Assembly (NCBI GenBank): GCA_001789205.1
Contig: MFYT01000107.1
Location: forward strand, 1-64,000
From: Candidatus Raymondbacteria bacterium RIFOXYA2_FULL_49_16
Lineage (GTDB): Bacteria > Fibrobacterota > OXYB2-FULL-49-7 > XYB2-FULL-49-35
DNA length: 64,000 nt
Direction: 5' to 3'
Positions 50,459-60,124 of the stretch are shown here, piece after piece. The notes beneath the pieces were generated by a model, which was not told the origin of the DNA, did not search any database, and worked only from the letters and a program-made list of their open reading frames with translations. The number at the start of each line of letters is the position of its first letter. The first letter of the stretch is position 1. The translations under genes were made by a program, and so were the position numbers.

Positions 50459-52003
50459 TTATTTCGCTAAAATTGCTTTAACCGTTTTATGATATTCGCC
50501 GGCATTAAGGTTGAACAGATAGGTTCCGCTCGAGGCTTTTTTTCCCGTATTGGTTGTACCATCCCAGACGGCTGAGTGGGTTCCAGCAGAAGTCTGGCCC
50601 TGTTTCAGCGTTTTCACAAGTTTACCGTCAGGCGTGGTGACCGTGAGCAGCAGTTCTTTGCCAATGCCCCGTGTGGGAATGCCATACCATACCGTTGTTG
50701 ATGGGTTGAAGGGATTGGGCTGCGGGACCGCGAGAAATGGTTCGCCATTGGCAATGGCAGCGAAGTTCACTGCCGTAGCATTGTTCGATAATTCATCGGC
50801 GCCAATGTCCGTGTGCCCGTCGCTACGGGGCAGGTTGTCCCAGTCTGAAGTGATCTCAGCCAAGGCAAGCCCGGTGTTTACCGCTGAGGCCGTGTCCGTC
50901 TTTAGATGGAGTTTACCCTGGGCTTCATCGGCGAACCAGCGCGACACCACTGTTTTCAATGTCCGGGTAACCGCGATATTTCTTGAGGTGTCTGGCGTGG
51001 GCCCTTCAAGGAAAGCAAAACCCCCGAAAATGATGTTGTTTTTTATCTCGCACCCTTGTGTGCGTGCGCAGATAATGGGGCCATTACCCAGCGTCAGCGC
51101 GGTGAACGAAGTGTTGTTATAGGCCTTGATATTGACCGCGTCAATCAATTCTATACCGCACGCAGTGCCGGGAATGATGAAATTGTTGCGTATAATACCG
51201 CCGGTGACCGATGCTGTGGCGCCTGAAAGGTTGCCATACGAGATACTTTTATCACAACCGATGAACGTATTTCTTTCAGTGACCATGTTTACGTTCCCGT
51301 TCCAGAGAAATACAGCGGCGCGGCCTTGGCCATTTGGCCCCTTGATGTTCAGAAAGACATTGTCATGAATAACCCAGGAGTCGGCTGCCATAATGTCCAT
51401 TGCCGCGATATAGTCGCCGCTGCTGTCTGTGGCACTGCTGCCGCACCTGATTGAGGGCGGAATAATGGTGTCCTCGAAGAGACAATACCGCACAGTGCAG
51501 CCGGGCGCGTTGAGCGTTGCCGGACCTTTTATCATGCGTTCACCTATGTTCAGGAAGTGGACATTGTGGAAGACCGTATGCGATGTGGCGCCGCTTTGGA
51601 ATTTGACCCCATGGCAGCGTGATTCGGTGATAGTCAGGTTAGCAAACGTAACATTGCTGCCGCCTACCATGCGGAACATGTCCTCCTCAACATCGACGCA
51701 GTTGTTCATGCCCTTTCCCACGATGACCGCGCCATTCGGGTCGTCGGTAATGCCACGTATTGAAAGGCCGCTCGCTGAAATGGACAATGGTTCGTAATTC
51801 GCGACATTATAGACGCCATTCATGAGTACTATGGACCTGTTGGCGGTTTGTGTGAGGAGCGCCATACGGAATTGGATGGCTGTGGTGCAATAGACAACGT
51901 TTGATGGCGTTGGAAGCGGCGGAACGGTTTTACCATCGTAGTTTGCATAACCTTGGACGCAACAGGCGCAGCAGAGCATCGTGATAATGAGAATATGATA
52001 CAC
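50459..52003 (-). CDS. Secreted right-handed beta-helix protein with T9SS-type sorting domain (paralogue 2)
   Basis: 514 aa, GTG start with a strong AAGGAGGT 7-8 bases upstream. Signal peptide (HILIITMLCCACCVQGYA). The core is nearly the same plan as paralogue 1: VTFANLTITESRCHGVKFQSGATSHTVFHNVHFLNIGERMIKGPATLNAPGCTVRYCLFEDTIIP, and ADSWVIHDNVFLNIKG. The C-terminus has HTDIGADEL, VPQPNPFNPSTTVWYGI and WDGTTNTGKKASSGTYLFNLN. Tandem duplication of an ancestral gene is obvious. Probably the first gene of the operon; 11 bp separates it from paralogue 1. Confidence 0.82.
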   Translation of the reverse strand: MYHILIITMLCCACCVQGYANYDGKTVPPLPTPSNVVYCTTAIQFRMALLTQTANRSIVLMNGVYNVANYEPLSISASGLSIRGITDDPNGAVIVGKGMNNCVDVEEDMFRMVGGSNVTFANLTITESRCHGVKFQSGATSHTVFHNVHFLNIGERMIKGPATLNAPGCTVRYCLFEDTIIPPSIRCGSSATDSSGDYIAAMDIMAADSWVIHDNVFLNIKGPNGQGRAAVFLWNGNVNMVTERNTFIGCDKSISYGNLSGATASVTGGIIRNNFIIPGTACGIELIDAVNIKAYNNTSFTALTLGNGPIICARTQGCEIKNNIIFGGFAFLEGPTPDTSRNIAVTRTLKTVVSRWFADEAQGKLHLKTDTASAVNTGLALAEITSDWDNLPRSDGHTDIGADELSNNATAVNFAAIANGEPFLAVPQPNPFNPSTTVWYGIPTRGIGKELLLTVTTPDGKLVKTLKQGQTSAGTHSAVWDGTTNTGKKASSGTYLFNLNAGEYHKTVKAILAK

Positions 52004-52323
52004 GAAATACCTCCTTCTCGGTGAATGCTTATTTAATAAGAGTCATGTTTAGCTGTTTCATCATATATTTCTGCACTATAAAAAGCCGCGTAAGAAAACG
52101 AAGAAAACAGGTAGGTTATGATAATGAAAATAAAAAAAAATACCGCAGTGAATCTTTTTACTAAACACATCCCCCCCCTATACGCATTAAGCGTTTATAT
52201 CCACCCCTAACATGTAAAATTATATTATAAAGCAGATAATATCAAGCCTTAGTTTTAATCCGAAAATAAAAAAGCCGTGAAAATTTCACGGCTTTTTATA
52301 AAAACTTGTTGGCTACAACAATA
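52004..52323. other. Intergenic region with a C-run, leader and terminator
   Basis: 320 bp between two minus-strand genes. Contains the leader of the second beta-helix gene (ribosome-binding site at 52011-52018), an AT-rich stretch with a run of eight or so C residues near 52171, and the terminator of the upstream gene at 52270-52296. No reading frame is supported. Confidence 0.6.
52270..52296. terminator. Rho-independent terminator after the CBM9-like gene
   Basis: Perfect 27-nt palindrome: arms AAAAGCCGTGAAA and TTTCACGGCTTTT around one base, flanked by an A-tract and a T-tract, so it works in both directions. It lies 27 bp downstream of the minus-strand stop at 52324. Confidence 0.85.
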
Positions 52324-53328
52324 TTACTTGGTATACGCCAATTTTGTATTGAATACGTTGCCTTTGGAGACAAGCTGGGCAATGTAGATGCCAGCGGCAA
52401 CCGTGTTTCCACAAGCATCGGTGCCATTCCAGGCAACAGCGCCGCTGTTGTTGAGTCCTGTGAACGACTTGATCAGTTTCCCTTCGGAGGTATAGATATT
52501 GATGGAACCCGTGCTTTTCATTGTGTAGCTGATGGTGGTTGCGGGATTAAAAGGATTTGGAGAAGCGGCAATGGCAGCTTCGGCCTGTGCAACCGCGGCA
52601 TTTTCCACCTTGGTGGGATTCTCGGGACGGATTTGAACAATGGGATAGTAGGCGGAATTGTCCCAGGGGTTGGTGACAGCGTCGTGCTTATCGCCAGTAT
52701 AGGTTGCGCCAAGGCCCCAATAAACATGACCACCATCAGTGAGATCCTGGTCTTCTGTACCAACGCTCATGAGCGCGAAGGGAGGATTGGTGGGGTAAAA
52801 GCGGGGAATGGAAAGTAGGGGAATCTTGACCTCGTAAATGGGCAGGTCCTGGACCGTGACCGCTACAAGAGCGCCATCGGTAAGATAATCATAAGCCAGG
52901 GTGCGCGGATTTGAGTCAGCCAGAATGGGGGCGTTATAAATGTACATCCAGTCGTCTTTTGCGCCGAAACTTATTCTCATATTATCAACGTTTTGCCATC
53001 CATAGGCGTTTGAAAGCGGGTAATCGTCCGCGAGTACCTGCCAGCCTATATAAAGGTTATCCTGGTCGTGAGACATATACACTTTTGCATCGTAGTCCAC
53101 GCCAATGCCGGAGAAGGCGCTCATGTCTGTTCCTGAAATATAGTAAATCTGGTTCTCAGAGGTGAACGCGTTGGCTCGAACAACATAGGCTTCGTCCCAG
53201 TCCGCAAGACTGCCGTCGATAGTGGGAGCGTTTGCATTGTCAATGGCATACACCTTGACCGTGTCTTTCTGTCCGAATGCGAGAAAAACCACGCACAAGA
53301 CAAATACCGTACTCAGAATCTTTTTCAT
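52324..53328 (-). CDS. Secreted CBM9-like protein with T9SS-type sorting domain
   Basis: 334 aa. Signal peptide (ILSTVFVLCVVFLAFGQ). Then TIDGSLADWDEAYVVRANAF, DAKVYMSHDQDNLYIGWQVLADDYPL, DNMRISFGAKDDWMYIYN and YEVKIPLLSIPRFYP, the pattern of a carbohydrate-binding family 9-like beta-sandwich. C-terminal 90 residues are the sorting domain (ASPNPFNPATTISYTM, SEGKLIKSFTGL, GNTVAAGIYIAQLVS, NTKLAYTK). Likely binds sugars at the cell surface or in the medium. Separate transcription unit with its own terminator. Confidence 0.82.
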   Translation of the reverse strand: MKKILSTVFVLCVVFLAFGQKDTVKVYAIDNANAPTIDGSLADWDEAYVVRANAFTSENQIYYISGTDMSAFSGIGVDYDAKVYMSHDQDNLYIGWQVLADDYPLSNAYGWQNVDNMRISFGAKDDWMYIYNAPILADSNPRTLAYDYLTDGALVAVTVQDLPIYEVKIPLLSIPRFYPTNPPFALMSVGTEDQDLTDGGHVYWGLGATYTGDKHDAVTNPWDNSAYYPIVQIRPENPTKVENAAVAQAEAAIAASPNPFNPATTISYTMKSTGSINIYTSEGKLIKSFTGLNNSGAVAWNGTDACGNTVAAGIYIAQLVSKGNVFNTKLAYTK

Positions 53329-53507
53329 ACCTATCCCTCCTTTTTAAATGTTTTGGTATGGTTTATGATAATTTTTTCAAATTATATTTATTTAATATAT
53401 ATAAAGGTCGAAGTAAAGTCAAATAATTTGTTTAATCGATAAATAAGGGTTTTTTTAGGGGCAATTCTTTACTTGTTTGGTTTATAATAATTATTTTTTT
53501 TACAATT

Positions 53508-54608
53508 ATGAAAGTACCTTTGCTCGATCTGAAGGCCCAGTACAACTCCATTAAAACGGACCTTGATAGGGCTCTCTTGGCTGTTGTTGAATCGCAGGTG
53601 TTTATCAATGGACCGGTTGTCGAGGAGTTTGAACGGGCCATTGCCCAATACTTGAACGCAAAGTACGCGGTAGGCCTCTCCAGCGGCACTGATGCGCTTG
53701 TTATCGCGCTCATGGCCCTTGATATCAAGCCTGGTGACGAAGTTATTACCACCACGTATACATTTTTTGCGACAGCGGGTTCCATTGCGCGGCTTGGCGC
53801 AAAACCGGTATTTGTCGATATTTGCCATGATACTTTTAATATCGACCCAACTCAGATTGAGGCAAAGATTTCCCCAAAGACAAAAGCCATTATCCCGGTC
53901 CATCTTTTTGGGCAGCCGGCGGACATGGATCCCATACTCGCATTGGCGAAAAAACACGGGCTTGCGGTCATTGAAGACGGCGCCCAGGCCATAGGCGCCA
54001 AGTACAAGGGGCAATGCGCCTGCACTTTTGGCCAGATAGGCACATTGTCGTTTTTTCCATCAAAAAACCTCGGCGGATTGGGTGATGGCGGCATGGCGAC
54101 CACCAATTCAGACGAACTATACAACAAACTGAAAATGCTCCGCAACCACGGCGCGCATCCGAAATATTATCATAAGATAATCGGCGGCAATTTCCGTCTC
54201 GATGCGCTGCAGGCCGCGGGGCTCAAGGTCAAACTTCCCTATCTTGATAGATGGAGCGAGGCGCGGCGGAACAATGCGCGCTTCTACGACCGGGCTTTTT
54301 CCGGCTCGCTTGTTGTCACACCGGTCATCCATGCCTCTAATACCTCAATTTACAACCAGTACTGCGTCCGTGTCGAAAAGCGCGATGAGCTCCTGGCCTT
54401 TCTCAAGGAAAAGGGCGTTGGGTCAGAGGTGTATTACCCGGTGCCCATGCACCTGCAGGAGTGTTTCGCCTATCTGGGACACGGGAAAGGTGATTTTCCC
54501 ATTGCTGAAGAAGCGGCGGACCATACATGCGCGCTGCCCATCTATCCCGAGCTCTCCCAGGAGCAGAAGGAATATGTTGCCGCCACTATCCTTTCATTTT
54601 ATAAATAG
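53508..54608 (+). CDS. DegT/DnrJ/EryC1-family sugar aminotransferase
   Basis: 366 aa. PLP enzyme with VPLLDLKAQYNSIK at the start, FINGPVVEEFERAIAQYLNAKYAVGLSSGTDALVIALMAL, EVITTTYTFFATAGSIARLGAKPVFVDI, IPVHLFGQPADMDPI, VIEDGAQAIGA and Schiff-base Lys in LSFFPSKNLGGLGDGGM. It transfers an amino group onto a nucleotide-activated keto-sugar. TATAAT occurs at 53483-53488 upstream. It opens the surface-polysaccharide locus; with the Gfo/Idh and acyltransferase genes near the end of the window it fits a UDP-aminosugar pathway (WlbABC-like). Confidence 0.9.
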   Translation: MKVPLLDLKAQYNSIKTDLDRALLAVVESQVFINGPVVEEFERAIAQYLNAKYAVGLSSGTDALVIALMALDIKPGDEVITTTYTFFATAGSIARLGAKPVFVDICHDTFNIDPTQIEAKISPKTKAIIPVHLFGQPADMDPILALAKKHGLAVIEDGAQAIGAKYKGQCACTFGQIGTLSFFPSKNLGGLGDGGMATTNSDELYNKLKMLRNHGAHPKYYHKIIGGNFRLDALQAAGLKVKLPYLDRWSEARRNNARFYDRAFSGSLVVTPVIHASNTSIYNQYCVRVEKRDELLAFLKEKGVGSEVYYPVPMHLQECFAYLGHGKGDFPIAEEAADHTCALPIYPELSQEQKEYVAATILSFYK

Positions 54609-55499
54609 ATGAAATCTATCCGCAGCCTCTTAGCATCTTTTCGCATTGACCAGTGGCTCAAGAACGTCTTTGTACTGGCGCCGCTCGCTTTTTCAAAGCA
54701 TCTTTTCAATCCCGGGTATGCGGTTCCCGCGGTTGTGTACGCCCTTCTGTTCTGTTTTGTGTCGTCCGCGATCTATGTTTTCAACGATTTTATAGACAGG
54801 GAGCGGGACAGGCTGCATCCTGGCAAGAAGGACAGGCCCCTCGCCGCGGGAGACCTGCCTGTCGTCCTGGCGCTATTCACGGCTTTTGTCATGGGCGCGG
54901 GCGGACTTGCGGCAAGCTTTCTGCTTTCTAGATCAGCGGGGTTTGTTCTCGTGCTGTATATTGTAAACAATATACTCTATTCACTTTTCCTGAAAAGGGT
55001 CGCAATACTCGATGTCATGCTCATTGCGGCCGGTTTTGTACTCCGTGTTCTTGGCGGCGCGTATGTCATTGAGGTAGAAGCGTCGGTCTGGCTCATGCTG
55101 TGCACCTTCCTGGTCTCTCTGTACCTTGGTTTCTGTAAAAGGAGGCAGGAACTTGTGGTGCTTGCGGGCAACGAGACAGAGCACCGGATATCCCTTAGCA
55201 GTTATACCGTTGATTTTTGCGACCATATGATCGCTGTTGTGTCCGCGTGCACGGTCATGTCTTACGCGCTGTACACGGTCGCGGATGAGACCGTGCTTAA
55301 ATTTGGCACCAGCAACCTTGTTTTTTCATTACCGTTCGTCTTATACGGCGTGTTCAGGTACAAATACCATATAACGGTGTTTTCGATACACAAAAATACG
55401 TCGCAGATTTTCCTGTCCGATAAATCACTTATAGTCAATGTTTTTCTTTGGCTGCTCACCGTGCTGGCCCTCATTTATCGGGCCCAGGGGACCTTGTGA
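54609..55499 (+). CDS. UbiA-family prenyltransferase (decaprenyl-phosphate phosphoribosyltransferase-like)
   Basis: 296 aa, about eight membrane segments. It begins RIDQWLKNVFVLAPLAFSKHLF and contains VFNDFIDRERDRLHPGKKDRPLAAGDLP, where N-D-x-x-D and K-D-R-P are the metal and diphosphate sites. This is the profile of decaprenyl-phosphate phosphoribosyltransferases (DPPR synthases), which put phosphoribose onto a polyprenyl phosphate in arabinan-like lipid-linked sugar formation. Distinct from quinone UbiA proteins by the KDRP segment. It ends in a 4-bp overlap with the DUF362 gene. Confidence 0.78.
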   Translation: MKSIRSLLASFRIDQWLKNVFVLAPLAFSKHLFNPGYAVPAVVYALLFCFVSSAIYVFNDFIDRERDRLHPGKKDRPLAAGDLPVVLALFTAFVMGAGGLAASFLLSRSAGFVLVLYIVNNILYSLFLKRVAILDVMLIAAGFVLRVLGGAYVIEVEASVWLMLCTFLVSLYLGFCKRRQELVVLAGNETEHRISLSSYTVDFCDHMIAVVSACTVMSYALYTVADETVLKFGTSNLVFSLPFVLYGVFRYKYHITVFSIHKNTSQIFLSDKSLIVNVFLWLLTVLALIYRAQGTL

Positions 55500-56584
55500 T
55501 CGAGAAACCGATTGTCGCGGTCCTCAAGACAAGGCCGGAAACTGTCATTGACGATTATAAGAGACTTATGCAGATGGCTGGTCTCGAGAAAGCGCTTGAC
55601 CGTTCATCTCCTGTCATACTGAAAAACAACATATCGTGGCACCTGTTCTATCCTGCTGCAAACACCACCCCTTGGCAGCTTGAGGCGGTTATTCAATACC
55701 TTTTTGACCTTGGCTTTCATGATGTTTCGGTCGTGCAAAACGAGACTGTAGTCACTAACGCGTTTATTGGCGAGAAATTGAACAGGTATACGGGCTTGTA
55801 CCAGAAATACGGGGTCAAGGTATTGTACAATTTCCGTGAAAGCGACATGCGGTGGGAAACCTATACGCCCAAGGCCGATATGCTCGCGCTCAACCGGATA
55901 TTTCCCAGCGGGATCAAAGTGCCGGGATATTTTTTCGGGAAAAACATTGTCCACCTTCCCACAATGAAGTGCCATATTTACACGGAAATGACGGGTGCGA
56001 TGAAGAACGCTTTTGGCGGTTTACTCGACCGCAGGCGTCATTATTGCCATTCGCGCATTCACGAAGTGTTAACCGACCTTCTGGCGATACAGAAGGAGAT
56101 TCATACCGGCATTTTCGCGGTTGTCGACGGCACCACCGCCGGTGATGGACCAGGACCCAGGACTATGCGGCCTGTTGTAAAGAATTACATTCTGGCGGGC
56201 GCGGACCAGGTCGCGGTTGACGCGGTCAGTGCCCGCATGCTTGGTTTCGATCCTCTGGAACAAATCAAATGCATCAGGCTCGCCCACGAGGAAGGGTTGG
56301 GGTGCGGTGATTTCGCCGCTATTGATGTCCGGGGGGAACAGATCGATAACGTTAATTTCGGTTTCAAGAGCGGTGACAATATGGCGAGCAGGGCGGGCGA
56401 CCTTTTCTGGTTTGGACCGCTTGCGTATCTCCAGCGCCTTGTTTTTCATACGCCCATCGTATATGCATTCATAATGGCCTCGGCCTTGTACCACGATCGT
56501 TTCTGGTACCCTATCATAGGAAAAAGAACGGTCAAGGCATGGCTGACCGGTACCGAGTGGGGAAAACTGTTTCAAACGTATTGA
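55496..56584 (+). CDS. DUF362 domain-containing protein
   Basis: 362 aa starting with GTG that overlaps the stop of the upstream gene (GTGA). The region [122 protein letters not shown] is the DUF362 signature (K-x-H-x-x-x-x-T-x-x-x-K-N-x-F-G; D-G-x-x-A-x-x-G-P). The usual C-terminal ferredoxin clusters are absent. Biochemical role unknown. Conserved position beside the prenyl-phosphoribosyl gene suggests a shared step. Confidence 0.8.
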   Translation: MIEKPIVAVLKTRPETVIDDYKRLMQMAGLEKALDRSSPVILKNNISWHLFYPAANTTPWQLEAVIQYLFDLGFHDVSVVQNETVVTNAFIGEKLNRYTGLYQKYGVKVLYNFRESDMRWETYTPKADMLALNRIFPSGIKVPGYFFGKNIVHLPTMKCHIYTEMTGAMKNAFGGLLDRRRHYCHSRIHEVLTDLLAIQKEIHTGIFAVVDGTTAGDGPGPRTMRPVVKNYILAGADQVAVDAVSARMLGFDPLEQIKCIRLAHEEGLGCGDFAAIDVRGEQIDNVNFGFKSGDNMASRAGDLFWFGPLAYLQRLVFHTPIVYAFIMASALYHDRFWYPIIGKRTVKAWLTGTEWGKLFQTY

Positions 56585-56594
56585 AGGAGAACAT

Positions 56595-57521
56595 ATGAGG
56601 ATTCTTGTCACAGGCGGGGCCGGGTTCATCGGCTCGCACCTTTGCCGCAGGCTGACAAACGAAAACCACGATGTTATCTGCCTGGATAATTTTTTTACCG
56701 GCCGCAAGGCAAACATCGTCGATTTGCTTGATTACAAGAATTTCGAGCTGATCCGCCACGATGTTACCCAGCCCGTGTTGCTTGAAGTGGACCAGATTTA
56801 TAACCTGGCCTGTCCCGCCTCTCCCGTGCATTATCAATACAACCCTGTCAAGACCGTTAAGACCAATGTCATGGGCGCCATTAATATGCTGGGCCTTGCA
56901 AAACGGGTCAAGGCGCGCATTCTGCAGGCCTCCACATCGGAAGTGTACGGCGATCCTAAAATTCATCCTCAGACCGAGGGCTATTGGGGTCATGTGAACC
57001 CTATCGGCATCAGGAGCTGCTATGATGAGGGCAAGCGCGTGGCAGAGACCCTCTTTTTCGATTACCTTCGGCAGAACAAGGTCGATGTCCGTGTTGTCCG
57101 GATTTTCAACACGTATGGGCCGTATATGCTTCCAGACGACGGCAGGGTTGTGTCTAATTTTATCGTACAGGCGCTCAAGGGAAAACCTCTCACCGTATAC
57201 GGCAAAGGCCAGCAGACGCGTTCTTTTTGCTATGTCGACGACTTGGTTGAGGGCCTGGTGCGTATGATGAATACAGCCGGTTTTCACGGCCCGGTAAACC
57301 TGGGCAATCCTGATGAATTCACTATCATGGAATTGGCAAAACTGGTGCTCGAACGGGTCGCAACACAATCAAAGATCAGCTACAAACCCATGCCTGCTGA
57401 CGATCCGCGCCAGCGCAAACCCGATATTTCCCTTGCCTCAAAAAAGCTGAAATGGAAACCAGCGGTCAACCTCCGTGAAGGGTTGCAGCGGACCATTGAC
57501 TATTTTGAAAAGATCGTGTAG
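56595..57521 (+). CDS. NAD-dependent UDP-glucuronate decarboxylase (UXS type)
   Basis: 308 aa. Extended [83 protein letters not shown] (the A-C-P-A-S-P motif of UXS), [11 protein letters not shown], catalytic [12 protein letters not shown] and [19 protein letters not shown] converts UDP-glucuronate into UDP-xylose. dTDP-glucose-type dehydratases share parts, but ACPASP and the HxVTQP context favour UXS. It is 10 bp after DUF362 and 16 bp before galE, forming a sugar-nucleotide operon. Confidence 0.85.
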   Translation: MRILVTGGAGFIGSHLCRRLTNENHDVICLDNFFTGRKANIVDLLDYKNFELIRHDVTQPVLLEVDQIYNLACPASPVHYQYNPVKTVKTNVMGAINMLGLAKRVKARILQASTSEVYGDPKIHPQTEGYWGHVNPIGIRSCYDEGKRVAETLFFDYLRQNKVDVRVVRIFNTYGPYMLPDDGRVVSNFIVQALKGKPLTVYGKGQQTRSFCYVDDLVEGLVRMMNTAGFHGPVNLGNPDEFTIMELAKLVLERVATQSKISYKPMPADDPRQRKPDISLASKKLKWKPAVNLREGLQRTIDYFEKIV

Positions 57522-57537
57522 ATTTTAGGTCCTGCTC

Positions 57538-58515
57538 ATGCAAAAAACAATTCTTGTAACCGGCGGCGCAGGATATATCGGGTCCCATTGCGCCAAATTG
57601 CTCTCGAAGAAAAGGTTCCGGGTGGTCGTGTACGACAGTCTGGTGCGCGGATACCGTGATGCGGTCAAGTACGGTGAGTTTTTTCAGGGTGATATCGGCG
57701 ACCGTGCGTCACTCGACGCGCTTTTTACATCGTATCCAATAGACGCGGTGATGCATTTTGCCGCATTCATTGCCGTGGGCGAATCAGTCGAGAAACCAGA
57801 CCTGTATCTCACCAATAATTATGAAAAAACGCTTGTGCTATTAGACGCCATGGCCGCCCATGGGGTAGGGAAGTTCATTTTTTCATCAACAAGCGCCCTC
57901 TATGGCGATCCCCAGTATGTACCCATAGACGAGAACCATCCTCTCAATCCAGTAAACCCATATTCACGGAGCAAAGCGCAGGTTGAGCAGACGTTGCGCG
58001 AACGGGAGGCTTCCCAGGGGCTGCAATCGGTCGTTTTCAGGTATTTCAATGCCGCGGGGGCCGATTCTGAGGGTGAATTGGGCGAGCGGCACGACCCGGA
58101 GACGCATCTGGCGCCTTTGGTCATTCGCGCTGCGCTGGGTGCGGGCAAACCGCTTTCAATCTTTGGGACCGATTATGATACGCCTGACGGCACGTGCGTC
58201 AGGGATTATATCCATGTGAACGATCTCTGTTCAGCACATATTCTTGGACTCGAGCATCTTTTTGCCGGGCGTCCGAGCGATGTGTTTAATCTGGGCAATG
58301 GCAATGGATTTTCGGTAAAGGAGATCGTCGCAACGGTTGAAAAAATTACTGGGAAAAAGGTCCCCTGCAAGTACGAGGCGCGTCGGGCCGGGGATGTGTC
58401 GCGTCTTATTGCCAATGCTGAGAAGGCAAAGCGGGTCCTTGGGTGGAAGACTGATTATCCGGACATCCGGGACATTATTGGATCGGCCTTAGCGTTTCAA
58501 AAGGGTCGTAGCTGA
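57538..58515 (+). CDS. galE: UDP-glucose 4-epimerase
   Basis: 325 aa. TGGAGYIGSHCAKLL, VVYDSLVRGYRDAVKYG, MHFAAFIAVGESVEKPDLYLTNNYEKTLVLLDAM, FSSTSALYGDPQYVPIDENHPLNPVNPYSRSKAQVEQTL (catalytic Tyr-x-x-x-Lys) and FRYFNAAGADSEGELGERHDPETHLAPLVIRAALG are textbook GalE segments. Interconverts UDP-glucose and UDP-galactose. Last gene of this sugar-nucleotide block; a 392-bp gap follows. Confidence 0.93.
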   Translation: MQKTILVTGGAGYIGSHCAKLLSKKRFRVVVYDSLVRGYRDAVKYGEFFQGDIGDRASLDALFTSYPIDAVMHFAAFIAVGESVEKPDLYLTNNYEKTLVLLDAMAAHGVGKFIFSSTSALYGDPQYVPIDENHPLNPVNPYSRSKAQVEQTLREREASQGLQSVVFRYFNAAGADSEGELGERHDPETHLAPLVIRAALGAGKPLSIFGTDYDTPDGTCVRDYIHVNDLCSAHILGLEHLFAGRPSDVFNLGNGNGFSVKEIVATVEKITGKKVPCKYEARRAGDVSRLIANAEKAKRVLGWKTDYPDIRDIIGSALAFQKGRS

Positions 58516-58907
58516 AGAAATATAAGAAGCCTGTCGTTGCTTCTTTCTAATTCGACCTGTAGTAGCTGTTATAAAATAGTCTGCATTCATTTTTTAACAG
58601 ACCCAGACCTCGAAAAGCCAGGTCTATTGCCGTTGCCCACAACATTTTTACCATATGTCATCATCCTTTTTTATGGTCCGGAATAGAATTAAAGCAAACG
58701 ATATGCCATATAGTTAAAACACTCAGATCACCTTGGTTTTTTTAGAAATTCGTCAAATTTTAATCTAAATTCTCAGCATTGAGAATGTTTTATTCGCGTT
58801 TTTAGTGGCCTGGTGTCTCATATTCTGTCAAATTAAGGAATTAAATAAACAGGCCCTCTTTTTGCGGGTTCCTTCAAACAAAGACATCTTTTTAGAGCGG
58901 ATGAAGT
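58516..58907. other. Intergenic region with two hairpins
   Basis: 392 bp AT-rich, no reading frame. AGACCT and AGGTCT around 58606-58627 can pair near the end of galE (no T-run, so weak as terminator). ATTCTCA at 58769-58775 and TGAGAAT at 58780-58786 form a 7-bp inverted repeat with 4-nt loop, about 120 bp before the next gene, a possible operator. Confidence 0.4.
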
Positions 58908-59897
58908 ATGAACATAATGCTCATCAGTGATTCGCCTGAGCTGGGTGCGCAGCTTCAGGACCTTTTAAAAGGTGCGGCGACACACGTGCTCAGGACCGTG
59001 AAATCCGTGGCCGAGGCAATCAATCTGCTTGGCGTGGATTTTCCGGCAGAGTCAGCACCCGCAATAGATCTCTTTCTCGCTGATGATCAGGCCTCTGGTG
59101 TGAACGGAATTCAGGTTTGTTTGCGGTTAAAATCTGTGCCCCGGCTCCGAGCCATCCCGGTCATTCTATTAACTGCAAACCGCCATGCTGGAAAACTGCA
59201 GGAGGCCTTTGACGCCGGGGTCGCGGATTTCATCACCCAGCCGTTCAATACGACAGAACTACTGGTGCGCGTACGGTCTGTCCTGAGACTTAAACAGGAG
59301 ATGGACGCGCGGGTGAAGCGTGAAAAAGAACTCCTGAAACTCTCCAGCAACCTCTCCGAGATCAACTATACCCTTAGCAGGCTTTCTTCGACCGACGTAC
59401 TTACTGGGATCGCCAACCGCTCCAGGTTGGACCAATTCCTGGACCGTGAATGGAAATGCGCAATTCGTGAATCAACGCCGATTTCTTTTTTACTTATCGA
59501 TATCGATCGTTTTACTGTTTTCAACAGCAAGCTGGGACACGAACAAGGGGATGAGTGCTTCATAACAGTGGCCGGGGTCCTGGATCTGAGTTTGAAAAGA
59601 CCGGGAGACCTGGCGGCGCGATTCAACGGCGGCATGTTAGCCGCAGCGCTTACGCACACTGATTCAAAGGGGGCGGCCACTATGGCCGAATTGTTGCGTC
59701 TGGCGGTTTTAATGCTGGCTATTAAGCATCCGGAATCCTCCCTCAGCCAATTCGTGACAGTAACCATTGGGGCTGCCACGGCCAATCCGGGGAAGGACGA
59801 TTCCCATCTTTCGTTGATTGTTGCCGCGGAACAGGCGCTGTACGATGCCAAACAAGAGGGACGCAACTGTTCTCGCCACAAATTGATAGCACGCTGA
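58908..59897 (+). CDS. Response regulator with degenerate GGDEF domain
   Basis: 329 aa. Receiver domain (1-125): MLISDSPELGAQLQDLL, phospho-site region LFLADDQASGVNG, VILLTANRHAG and ITQPFNTTELL; the acidic pocket is weaker than usual (SDSP) and the switch Lys is replaced by Gln in TQP. A coiled linker leads into a GGDEF-type domain: STDVLTGIANRSRLDQFLDREW, FLLIDIDRFTVFNSKLGHEQGDECF, and where GGDEF is expected, FNGGMLAAALTHTDS. The active-site loop is therefore degenerate (N-G-G-M-L), so cyclic-di-GMP synthesis is unlikely; nucleotide sensing or dimerisation is possible. Confidence 0.85.
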   Translation: MNIMLISDSPELGAQLQDLLKGAATHVLRTVKSVAEAINLLGVDFPAESAPAIDLFLADDQASGVNGIQVCLRLKSVPRLRAIPVILLTANRHAGKLQEAFDAGVADFITQPFNTTELLVRVRSVLRLKQEMDARVKREKELLKLSSNLSEINYTLSRLSSTDVLTGIANRSRLDQFLDREWKCAIRESTPISFLLIDIDRFTVFNSKLGHEQGDECFITVAGVLDLSLKRPGDLAARFNGGMLAAALTHTDSKGAATMAELLRLAVLMLAIKHPESSLSQFVTVTIGAATANPGKDDSHLSLIVAAEQALYDAKQEGRNCSRHKLIAR

Positions 59898-59983
59898 GTG
59901 CCGGGGTTTCTGATGCATTCCTTGAGGCGGGAGTTTGGAACGGTTTTTGCTTTTCGAGCGATACTTTACCATAGGAGAGAACT

Positions 59984-60094
59984 ATGTCAGACACCATGTC
60001 CAGAGTGATCGATTGCAATCCAAACCTTATGGGGGGAATGGTTTGGGCCGAAGGCGAAAAGCACAGGGGCGCCACGTTTTATTTTTGTTTTTAA
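59984..60094 (+). CDS. 36-aa micro-ORF resembling a histidine-kinase C-terminus
   Basis: Too short for most gene finders. TAGGAGAG stands 5 bases before ATG; the product MSDTMSRVIDCNPNLM continues as GGMVWAEGEKHRGATFYFCF and stops. The G-G-x-V-W-A-E-x-x-x-x-x-x-G-A-T-F-Y-F pattern is the last ATP-lid/G2-box strand of HATPase domains in histidine kinases. It is either the relic of a kinase gene that once followed the response regulator, or a small expressed peptide given the good ribosome-binding site. It could not bind ATP by itself. Confidence 0.4.
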   Translation: MSDTMSRVIDCNPNLMGGMVWAEGEKHRGATFYFCF

Positions 60095-60124
60095 AATCGC
60101 AATAGACCGGTTTCCAGACGCCCA

